This document shows positions 1 to 5,735 of a DNA stretch of 9,959 nucleotides, in pieces. How positions within the stretch are numbered: the first letter of the stretch is position 1; every line of letters begins with the position of its first letter. Below the pieces are notes generated by a model. That model had not been told where the DNA came from. It did no database searches and saw only the letters and a list, made by a program, of their open reading frames with translations. The DNA is from an uncultured Lachnospiraceae bacterium. GTDB lineage: Bacteria; Bacillota; Clostridia; Lachnospirales; Lachnospiraceae. Location of the stretch: contig CACZTF010000286.1 in assembly GCA_902784025.1 (NCBI GenBank), positions 1-9,959 of the forward strand, in the 5' to 3' direction. The translations under genes were made by a program, and so were the position numbers.

Positions 1-129
1 CCATTTTTCCTTTTCGACAACAAGTACGCGATAGCAGGCTCTCGCAAGATAAATAGAGGCGGTAAGCCCCGCAGGACCCCCGCCGATAATTATCACATCA
101 TACATATTGTCGCTTGCAGCGCCGCTCAT
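1..129 (-). CDS. Thioredoxin reductase-like FAD/NAD(P) oxidoreductase, N-terminal fragment (probable AhpC reductase)
   Basis: The first 43 codons of a flavoprotein that continues past the left edge. The fragment shows a beta strand (YDVIIIGGGPAG, residues 10-21) with the GxGxxG dinucleotide-binding motif G16, G18, G21, followed by a helix and a second strand ending in E39, the acidic residue that binds the FAD ribose. This is the N-terminus of thioredoxin reductase/AhpF-type enzymes. The fold begins almost at residue 1, so the double thioredoxin-like N-terminal domain of enteric AhpF is absent; it looks like a TrxB-sized protein. The ATG shares its A with the TAA stop of ahpC (TAATG). Its ribosome binding site TAGGAG (137-142) lies inside the last ahpC codons, 7 nt before the ATG, so the two genes should be translationally coupled. 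Inference: it returns electrons from NAD(P)H to AhpC, directly or through a thioredoxin. The substrate cannot be decided from this fragment. Confidence 0.85.
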   Translation of the reverse strand, partial: MSGAASDNMYDVIIIGGGPAGLTASIYLARACYRVLVVEKEKW

Positions 130-692
130 TAAAGAGCTCCTACAAGATCAAGTCCGGGCTTAAGTGTATCTGCGCCGGGCTGCCATTTAGCAGGGCAAAC
201 CTCATCGCCGTGCTCTGCAACGAACTGAAGAGCCTGAAGCTTGCGGAGAAGCTCGTCTGCATTACGTCCTACGTTTCCTGCATTTACCTCGTAAGCAACG
301 ATCTTGCCTTCAGGATTTACGATAAAGGTACCACGCTCTGCGATACCGTCAGCTTCGATAAGAACCTCAAAGTCATTTGAAAGCGCATGTGTAGGATCTG
401 CGAGCATAGGATAAGTAATCTTTCCGATCCTCTCTGAATGATCATGCCATGCCTTATGAACGAAATGTGTGTCCGTAGATACTGAATAAACCTCGCAGCC
501 TGACTCCTTGAACTGGGCATAGTTATTCTGAAGATCCTCAAGCTCTGTAGGGCATACAAATGTAAAATCTGCAGGATAGAAGAAGAATACACTCCACTTG
601 CCCATGATATCCTTCTTTGATACAGTCTTGAACTCATCATCATGATAAGCCTGTACGGTAAAATCTGAAACTTCCTTATTGATCAATGACAT
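129..692 (-). CDS. ahpC: Alkyl hydroperoxide reductase subunit C (2-Cys peroxiredoxin)
   Basis: A cytosolic peroxidase that reduces hydrogen peroxide and organic hydroperoxides. It has 187 residues, the same length as E. coli AhpC. The peroxidatic cysteine is C47 in the motif DFTFVCPTEL (42-51), with T44 two turns before it. R120 (in ERGTF) fits the conserved active-site arginine. The resolving cysteine is C166 in EVCPAKW near the C-terminus, giving the typical 2-Cys arrangement. The start is fixed by a strong site GAGGAGG (701-707) 8 nt before the ATG. The gene overlaps the following flavin reductase by one base and forms a peroxide-defence unit with it. Upstream lies a good promoter with a Fur/PerR-like dyad just beyond the -35, which suggests peroxide-induced expression. 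No unusual residues were seen. Confidence 0.97.
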   Translation of the reverse strand: MSLINKEVSDFTVQAYHDDEFKTVSKKDIMGKWSVFFFYPADFTFVCPTELEDLQNNYAQFKESGCEVYSVSTDTHFVHKAWHDHSERIGKITYPMLADPTHALSNDFEVLIEADGIAERGTFIVNPEGKIVAYEVNAGNVGRNADELLRKLQALQFVAEHGDEVCPAKWQPGADTLKPGLDLVGAL

Positions 693-700
693 AATAAAAT

Positions 701-748
701 CCTCCTCAAAATAGTCGATATTATAGAATAGGCAGATGTAAATGAAAA
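701..748 (-). promoter_or_regulatory. Candidate proximal ahpC promoter and ribosome binding site
   Basis: A perfect -10 hexamer TATAAT (720-725) lies 27 bases before the ahpC ATG. With a 17 nt spacer the matching -35 is TTTTCA (743-748), 4 of 6 to consensus. It would give a leader of only about 20 nt, just enough to hold the GAGGAGG site at 701-707. The weak -35 makes it less convincing than the distal promoter; it may be a second start or chance in AT-rich DNA. Confidence 0.35.
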
Positions 749-791
749 ATATTAAATCATTCCAAATACATTTTCCTTTGCAACTGTATGA

Positions 792-820
792 ATGATATCA
801 CATAAAAAATGATTTGTAAA
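792..820 (-). promoter_or_regulatory. Main ahpC promoter (sigma-A type, extended -10)
   Basis: On the minus strand, -35 TTTACA (815-820, 5 of 6 to TTGACA), a 17 nt spacer, and -10 TATCAT (792-797, 5 of 6 to TATAAT) preceded by an extended-minus-10 TG (799-800). Transcription would begin near 785, leaving a leader of about 90 nt before ahpC. It is the best-formed promoter in the window and lies directly downstream of the dyad operator at 827-847. Confidence 0.7.
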
Positions 821-826
821 GTATTT

Positions 827-847
827 TAGTAATAATTATCATTATTA
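827..847 (-). promoter_or_regulatory. Fur/PerR-family operator upstream of ahpC
   Basis: A near-perfect AT-rich dyad, read on the minus strand as TAATAATGATAATTATTA (847-830). The 15-mer TGATAATTATTACTA (841-827) matches 11 of 14 fixed positions of the 7-1-7 PerR box TTATAATNATTATAA. The overlapping 19-mer 846-828 matches 15 of 19 positions of the E. coli Fur consensus. It sits 6 nt upstream of the ahpC -35. PerR controls ahpC operons in many Bacillota, so PerR is the likeliest reader. A binding site this far upstream of the -35 is less usual for a simple repressor, so the architecture remains an inference. Confidence 0.6.
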
Positions 848-861
848 TTTTTTTATGATTC

Positions 862-2184
862 TTAAGCTAATATTGAGACTACTCCTTTTTTTCTGATATA
901 TACTTTTTGGCAGCATCCCTTTCCCAAAAATTTTTCCATATTTAAAATATATCTGTCTGAAAAATCCTTTTTGACGAAAGCAATTATACTTCCTCCGAAT
1001 CCTCCTCCCTGAATACGTACCGCACCATGTCCATCTTTCAACAGATGCGCAGAAAGAGCAAGACTCAAAGCAACAGGCTCAGAGGCGGGATCAGCATAAT
1101 CATCCGCATTTTGAAGATACATGAACGAAGACTGACCTGATCTATTGATAAGTTGCAGAAATTCCTTTATATTTCTGGAATTCAAGGCCTCACCCTGGCG
1201 TTTCACTCTCTTTGTTTCATCATACCAGTGCATAGCACGCATCAGAGCCCTGTCCCCTACCTTTCCTCTTATCATGCCCAGTCTGTCATAAAATACATTT
1301 TCATCAATATCACATAATCTTTTGCCTCCCATAACCTCCGCCACAGAATACATCTCAGCAGGTATAGCATTAAAGTCATCTGCAAGATCTGCGTGATCAG
1401 TTCCCGTGTCTGTAATTATTATATCTATTCCCTCGTTTTCAAAATCAATATCAACAGGCACTGCTGCCGGTCTCTCATCATCTCTGAAATCAAAGATGTT
1501 TATGCCGCCTGTAATACAAGCCATCTGATCCATCAGGCCACATGGTTTCCCGAAATACTCTCTTTCTGCAAACATTCCGGCATAAGCTATCTCTTCACCG
1601 CTTAGTTGGTTTTGGCAAAATAAAGAATTGATAACGGACCCGATAAGCATTTCGAAAGCTGCTGATGATGACATCCCCAAACCTACCGGAAGGTCTGAAA
1701 CAAGATAGATATCCATTCCTCCGGCTCTGAATCCTTTATCTGATACAGCTCTTACTATTCCCCTTACCAATGCTGCAGTCGTGTTTTTTTCAGAAGATCT
1801 TGGCGTCGTATCATCACAGTTCATGGAAAAAGAACCGTATCCTTCAGAAACCACATTTATCATTTTGTTATGGTTTTCCGAGACACAGGCAATAATATCA
1901 AAACATACTGTACCGGTGAGTACTGCTCCGCCCTGATGGTCTGTATGATTTCCTGTAAGTTCCAGTCTTCCAGGAGATGAAAAAAGAGCAGTTATCCTGC
2001 ATTCCCCACCATCAAAAGTATTACAAAATCCTTTGATGACACGTACATATCTTTCTCTGCAGTAATCTGCTCCTAAATCCTTACAGTTATAAAGTTCGGA
2101 AATAAGCTCATCATATTTTCCGTTTATAAAATCATTTTTCAGTTCTTCAGCACTCTTATATGATTTAAAAGTCCCTTTTTCCAT
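862..2184 (-). CDS. Divergent galactokinase-family (GHMP) sugar kinase
   Basis: A cytosolic ATP-dependent sugar 1-kinase of the GHMP superfamily, 440 residues, somewhat longer than E. coli GalK (382). Numbering is from the chosen ATG. Motif 1 (71-89) contains PGRLELTGNHTDH, the galactokinase signature. Motif 2 is GLGMSSSAA (168-176), the phosphate-binding loop. The catalytic aspartate is D219 in CGLMDQ. Motif 3 is GGGFGG (393-398). Unusual: the glutamate of GEHTDY that contacts the galactose 6-hydroxyl in characterised enzymes is asparagine here (N79), and the tyrosine is H83. H80 and D82 are kept. I recall this GNHTDH form in clostridial proteins annotated as galactokinase, so the true sugar may differ. 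There is no galT, galE or sugar transporter nearby. A TTG two codons upstream (2190) is only 3 nt from the GAGG site, so the ATG is preferred. It begins 15 nt after the M13-like lipoprotein gene, likely in one operon. Confidence 0.85.
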   Translation of the reverse strand: MEKGTFKSYKSAEELKNDFINGKYDELISELYNCKDLGADYCRERYVRVIKGFCNTFDGGECRITALFSSPGRLELTGNHTDHQGGAVLTGTVCFDIIACVSENHNKMINVVSEGYGSFSMNCDDTTPRSSEKNTTAALVRGIVRAVSDKGFRAGGMDIYLVSDLPVGLGMSSSAAFEMLIGSVINSLFCQNQLSGEEIAYAGMFAEREYFGKPCGLMDQMACITGGINIFDFRDDERPAAVPVDIDFENEGIDIIITDTGTDHADLADDFNAIPAEMYSVAEVMGGKRLCDIDENVFYDRLGMIRGKVGDRALMRAMHWYDETKRVKRQGEALNSRNIKEFLQLINRSGQSSFMYLQNADDYADPASEPVALSLALSAHLLKDGHGAVRIQGGGFGGSIIAFVKKDFSDRYILNMEKFLGKGCCQKVYIRKKGVVSILA

Positions 2185-2193
2185 ACACAATTA

Positions 2194-2197
2194 CCTC
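2194..2197 (-). promoter_or_regulatory. Ribosome binding site that sets the sugar-kinase start
   Basis: GAGG on the minus strand, 9 nt before the ATG at 2184 but only 3 nt before the possible TTG at 2190. The spacing favours the ATG. It sits in the short gap after the TGA stop of the preceding lipoprotein gene (2200-2202), so translation of the two genes is probably linked. Confidence 0.6.
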
Positions 2198-2199
2198 AT

Positions 2200-4218
2200 T
2201 CACATGTCTTCGGAATTATGCTTTATAGTCGTATTTACTGTGATATAAGGTAAAGCCTCTGATGAATTCAATCCGGTTTTTTCCATAGTATCCTCACGCA
2301 TAACGGTGAAACGTGATAAGGCAAATGCTTTCGACAGTTTTTCTTTATCAATATTATTATCAGATGCAATGTCGTTTAGAACCTTAAATCCGAATATCTC
2401 ATTTACTACACTGTCCAATACCCTTGTACCATCAAGTTTTGTGTCATCTTTAAAAGGCTTTATCGAATTCAGTTCTTCTTTTAAATTTTTATAATGATCT
2501 TCATAGGCCTTAATATCACTATCCGACCAATAAGGTGAGTATTTCCCGTCTGCATCATATTCAGATCCGGTTTTGAGTACAGCTCCTGCGATCGTTTTCG
2601 CAACTAATGATCCTAGTCCCCCCAGTTGTTCCTCCCTAGTCATTTCCGAGGAAAAATATCCTTTGAGTGCTCCTGCATTAACAACCAATATATTTCCTAA
2701 ACCGAAATACTTAACACTTACTTCAGTAATATCCCCGTCAAGGTCACTGTCTGATACAGCCCTGTTAAGATGAGAAAGCTTATATTCCCTGTCAGCTTTT
2801 CTTACAGCTACAACTGCTTCTACCAGCGTTCCGCCTTCTTCTTTAGATTTGATATCGGCAGCAGAGGCTGCGGGAGATGTATCTGTATATGCAACATGAA
2901 CTTTCATGTTTTCAAGTTTTTTAAGTGCTTCACTCCGGGTGTTTTCACTTAAAAATGTGATCTCATTCACACGGATCTTATACTTATCCAAGATATCATT
3001 GACAAGTTTTTCCGCTTCGTTTTTGTCCTCAGGATCGATCTGTGATTCTATATACATCTTTCCCAAAGTTCCGGGCAGAAGACCTTTTACATATGAAAAA
3101 GCATAATCCTCCAGGGTACTCCCCTCTTTGATATCATTTGCCTCATTGTAAATATCACGTATACCGATATATGTCTCCTCATCTGCAGAATCTGCATATC
3201 CCTGGAGTGTTTTTATCAAAACGTAGCTTTTAATGTTTTCAAAATTCTCTTCAGTATATATTTCTTTCATACCGGCAAGCCATTCCGGTTCTATCAGATA
3301 TATATGTTCACTTTTATCGATGCCATAAGCTTCCATTATGCCGCTGAGAGGAAAGTTACCTTGTTCTGCTTTCAGCTGTGCGATATCTGCCGGATTGTTC
3401 ACAGAGGATATATATTCAGATGAGTACCTGAACTCTTGCGGCTTCATGTGGGATGCAATATCCTTTTCAAACATTAGCGCATTTTGAATTATGGTCTTTG
3501 CCCCGTCGTCTGAATACCCTGCTTTTTTAAGAAGTAAAGATGCCTGTTTGGTAAAGATATCTTCTGTTTTTTCACCATACTCACTCTTGTTGCTATACTC
3601 TGCAGAATCTCCCAGACTCAAAGACGTTGGTATAATTACAAAACTGTATATGGAAGGATCATTATAATCTAGATCATAGTCAAAGCTTACTATATTCTCA
3701 CCGTTATCAAAATAAGCATCAGAACACAGATATGCACTTAGTCCTGAAAGATCCTGTACATCCTGTAATGACTTTATCTGGGGCAGTATAGTTTCAGTCC
3801 AGGCATTTTTCCTGCTCTCTGTATCCGTATAAAGCTCGTATAGCGTATTTACCTGGGATGATTCCGGTGATGTCCCTTTTGTCTTCATCATCTCAAGTAA
3901 AGAAGAGGAGACTTGCTTTGAAGCCTCCTCCTGCACACCTGCAGAACTCTCACCATCTTTGAGTTCTGTGGCAATGATATTATCATAATTTGCAGAAAGA
4001 TAAATATCGCCGTTTTCGCCATCATGCGTGGTATCTTTATTTACAGTACCGTAGGTATTGGAATTTATCCACGGCTCTCCGTAAGAAGAACCCGCCTTTC
4101 CATCTCCTGACGTGACAAAATAATCTCTTCCGAAAGGGCGCCATTCACACCCCGACAGAACTACTGCGCTTCCGGCCATTGCTGAAACCGCAGCGATCAA
4201 AAAACCTTTATGCTTCAT
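2200..4218 (-). CDS. Lipoprotein of the M13 (neprilysin/PepO) fold lacking catalytic residues; probable pseudopeptidase
   Basis: 672 residues from the ATG at 4218. Residues 1-23 are a lipoprotein signal peptide (KHK, then a hydrophobic stretch) ending in lipobox LSGC, so C24 should be lipidated and the protein anchored outside the membrane. The rest follows the M13 metallopeptidase layout: an N-terminal domain from about residue 70, the family motif SENTRSEALKKLENMKV (424-440), and a C-terminal catalytic-like domain. That domain aligns without gaps to M13 enzymes but has lost every key residue. The substrate-binding NAYY is SVKY (501-504). The zinc motif HEI(S/T)H is KTIAG (541-545), inside preserved GGLG and YDADG surroundings. 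The ENIAD zinc ligand motif is SVVNE (603-607). The HSPxxxRVN motif shows no His or Arg. The C-terminus stops early, near that motif. The frame is intact, so this is not an obvious decaying gene. It may act in binding or assembly rather than proteolysis. It precedes the sugar kinase in an apparent operon. Confidence 0.8.
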   Translation of the reverse strand: MKHKGFLIAAVSAMAGSAVVLSGCEWRPFGRDYFVTSGDGKAGSSYGEPWINSNTYGTVNKDTTHDGENGDIYLSANYDNIIATELKDGESSAGVQEEASKQVSSSLLEMMKTKGTSPESSQVNTLYELYTDTESRKNAWTETILPQIKSLQDVQDLSGLSAYLCSDAYFDNGENIVSFDYDLDYNDPSIYSFVIIPTSLSLGDSAEYSNKSEYGEKTEDIFTKQASLLLKKAGYSDDGAKTIIQNALMFEKDIASHMKPQEFRYSSEYISSVNNPADIAQLKAEQGNFPLSGIMEAYGIDKSEHIYLIEPEWLAGMKEIYTEENFENIKSYVLIKTLQGYADSADEETYIGIRDIYNEANDIKEGSTLEDYAFSYVKGLLPGTLGKMYIESQIDPEDKNEAEKLVNDILDKYKIRVNEITFLSENTRSEALKKLENMKVHVAYTDTSPAASAADIKSKEEGGTLVEAVVAVRKADREYKLSHLNRAVSDSDLDGDITEVSVKYFGLGNILVVNAGALKGYFSSEMTREEQLGGLGSLVAKTIAGAVLKTGSEYDADGKYSPYWSDSDIKAYEDHYKNLKEELNSIKPFKDDTKLDGTRVLDSVVNEIFGFKVLNDIASDNNIDKEKLSKAFALSRFTVMREDTMEKTGLNSSEALPYITVNTTIKHNSEDM

Positions 4219-4224
4219 TTTTCT

Positions 4225-4228
4225 CTCC
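4225..4228 (-). promoter_or_regulatory. Ribosome binding site that sets the lipoprotein start
   Basis: GGAG on the minus strand, 6 nt before the ATG at 4218. It supports starting translation at MKHKGF, which puts a normal lipoprotein signal peptide at the N-terminus. The longer reading from 4257 would add 13 residues before the signal peptide and has no equivalent site. Confidence 0.65.
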
Positions 4229-4265
4229 GCTTGTAAAAAATATTTTTTAAAGACCATACAACTAT

Positions 4266-4311
4266 AAAGGCAGATACCAGCAGGTATTATCCTGCTTTTG
4301 TATCCGCCTTT
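4266..4311 (-). terminator. Two-tier hairpin after eno, candidate terminator or processing element
   Basis: The outer stem pairs 4300-4311 with 4266-4277 (12 bp including one G-U). The inner stem pairs AGCAGG-type arms 4279-4284 and 4291-4296 (6 bp) around a 6 nt AT loop, separated from the outer stem by a small internal loop. On the minus strand it ends in CCTTTATAG, a short and imperfect T run. It begins 18 nt after the enolase stop, in the gap between eno and the lipoprotein gene. The stem is strong, but the T tract is poor for a classical terminator, so partial read-through or an RNA-stability role is possible. No convincing promoter is visible between it and the lipoprotein ATG; only a weak TATAGT (4261-4266) overlaps its 3' arm. 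Confidence 0.6.
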
Positions 4312-4329
4312 TATGCAGGTCTTATAAGA

Positions 4330-5628
4330 TCACTTAAATGAAAATGCTCCTGTCCCGGCATAATTTGCTGCATTGCCGAGATCTTCGCCAATTCGGAGGA
4401 GCTGATTATACTTAGCTGTCCTCTCACTTCTTGACGGAGCGCCTGTCTTGATCTGGCCGGCATTTACCGCAACTGAAAGATCTGCGATCGTTGTATCTTC
4501 AGTCTCACCGGATCTGTGGGAAACAACTGCAGTATAGCCCGCCTTTTGGGCCATCTTTATAGCCTCAAGAGTCTCGGAAACAGAACCTATCTGGTTAAGC
4601 TTTATAAGGATAGAGTTACCGCATCCGTTATCTATGCCCTTTTTAAGTCTCTCTGTATTAGTAACGAAAAGATCATCGCCAACAAGCTGAACCTTGTGTC
4701 CGATCTTTTCAGTCATCTTCTTCCAGCCTTCCCAGTCTTCCTCATCAAGACCATCCTCTATTGAATAAATGGGATACTTGTCAACAAGTGACTCCCAGTG
4801 AGCAATAAGTTCATCTGAGGTGAAATGCTTTCCTGACTTGGGCTGGTCATATTCACCTTTTTTGCCATCCTTGCTCTTCCACTCTGAAGAAGCCGCATCA
4901 AGAGCAAGCACAAAGTCCTTCCCCGGCTCATGTCCTGCATTCCTGATAGCTGTAAGTATATGCTCTATGGTATCCTCATCGTCTTTTAAGTCAGGAGCAA
5001 AACCGCCCTCATCGCCTACTGCCGTAGTATTTCCTTCAGACTTAAGCAGTTTCTGGAGTTCATGGAATACTTCAGTACACCACTGTAAACCCTCTGCAAA
5101 TGAAGAGGCTCCGGCAGGCATGATCATAAACTCCTGGGTGTCCACAGAGTTTGTGGCATGTGCTCCTCCGTTTAAAATGTTCATCATGGGAACGGGCATA
5201 ACATTTCCGTTTATCCCGCCGAAAAACCTGTAAAGTGGTATACAAAGGGACTCGGCAGCTGCTCTTGCACAAGCGATGGATACAGCAAGTATGGCATTAG
5301 CTCCCAGATTTGATTTGTCAGGAGTGCCGTCAAGTTCTATCATAGCCGCATCCACTGCGTAAATATCAGCAGCATCCATACCTGTAAGAGCCTGATTTAT
5401 CTTGGTATTTATATTATCCACGGCCTTAAGCACACCCTTACCGCCATAGACATTCTTATCACCGTCACGAAGCTCAAGCGCTTCAAACTCTCCGGTAGAC
5501 GCACCGCTGGGCGCAACTCCTCTGCCTACGGTCCCGTCAAAAAGGACCACTTCCGCTTCTACTGTAGGATTACCCCTTGAATCGATGATCTGCCTTCCGT
5601 ATACTTTTTCTATTTCACAAATATTCAT
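4330..5628 (-). CDS. eno: Enolase (phosphopyruvate hydratase)
   Basis: A cytosolic glycolytic enzyme interconverting 2-phosphoglycerate and phosphoenolpyruvate. It has 432 residues, normal for bacteria. Visible landmarks in order: RQIIDSRGNPTVE (12-24), mobile loop SGAST with S42, H157 in GGAHA, E167, E207 in GDEGGF, Mg ligands D244, E291 (in SIEDG) and D318, the catalytic base K343 (LIKLNQ), SHRSGE (370-375) and K394 (QIKTGAPSR). All expected catalytic and metal-binding residues are present. The start ATG has a GGGGAG site 7 nt upstream. The neighbours are metabolic genes on the same strand (asd upstream), but the 96 nt gap and a hairpin at the asd end suggest its own transcript. Nothing unusual was seen in the protein. 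Confidence 0.98.
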   Translation of the reverse strand: MNICEIEKVYGRQIIDSRGNPTVEAEVVLFDGTVGRGVAPSGASTGEFEALELRDGDKNVYGGKGVLKAVDNINTKINQALTGMDAADIYAVDAAMIELDGTPDKSNLGANAILAVSIACARAAAESLCIPLYRFFGGINGNVMPVPMMNILNGGAHATNSVDTQEFMIMPAGASSFAEGLQWCTEVFHELQKLLKSEGNTTAVGDEGGFAPDLKDDEDTIEHILTAIRNAGHEPGKDFVLALDAASSEWKSKDGKKGEYDQPKSGKHFTSDELIAHWESLVDKYPIYSIEDGLDEEDWEGWKKMTEKIGHKVQLVGDDLFVTNTERLKKGIDNGCGNSILIKLNQIGSVSETLEAIKMAQKAGYTAVVSHRSGETEDTTIADLSVAVNAGQIKTGAPSRSERTAKYNQLLRIGEDLGNAANYAGTGAFSFK

Positions 5629-5657
5629 GGTTTTTCTCCCCTTTTCAAGATAAAAAT

Positions 5658-5663
5658 ACTATA
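5658..5663 (-). promoter_or_regulatory. Possible eno -10 element
   Basis: TATAGT on the minus strand (5 of 6 to TATAAT), about 30 nt before the enolase ATG. No good -35 hexamer is found at the usual 16-18 nt spacing, so the call is weak. It would give a leader of about 23 nt that ends with the GGGGAG ribosome binding site. The rest of the 5629-5724 spacer is AT-rich with no other recognisable site. Confidence 0.3.
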
Positions 5664-5716
5664 ATGCTGACCTTATATATCACTACATACTGTTCTATTA
5701 TCAGATATCAGCTCTT

Positions 5717-5735
5717 AAAATGCATCAGGGATGCA
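5717..5735 (-). terminator. Short hairpin at the asd stop codon, weak terminator candidate
   Basis: TGCATC (5730-5735 on the minus strand) and GATGCA (5721-5726) form a 6 bp stem with a 3 nt loop, followed by TTTT (5717-5720). The asd TGA stop (5725-5727) spans the loop and the 3' arm. The stem is short and only half GC, so termination would be weak, and a ribosome at the stop codon would melt it. Confidence 0.35.

Noticed and set aside
317..643. 108-codon open frame antiparallel to nothing, in another frame of ahpC on the minus strand
   Set aside because: It lies wholly inside ahpC, whose protein is unmistakable, and has no domain or ribosome binding site.
862..2184. Part of a Leloir galactose operon
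   Set aside because: No galT, galE, galM or sugar transporter lies in the window; its neighbours are a lipoprotein gene and ahpC.
2185..2190. TTG start for the sugar kinase two codons upstream of the ATG
   Set aside because: Only 3 nt separate it from the GAGG ribosome binding site, whereas the ATG has 9 nt.
4234..4249. Perfect 16 nt A/T palindrome upstream of the lipoprotein gene
   Set aside because: It is two homopolymer runs around TA, easily produced by chance in an AT-rich leader; no protein site is recognised.
4219..4257. ATG at 4257 as the lipoprotein start
   Set aside because: It would put 13 residues before a normal lipoprotein signal peptide, and the ribosome binding site fits the ATG at 4218.
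4820..5233. 137-codon open frame on the plus strand inside eno
   Set aside because: Opposite-strand shadow of a highly conserved enzyme; composition is serine/proline-rich as expected from antisense codons.
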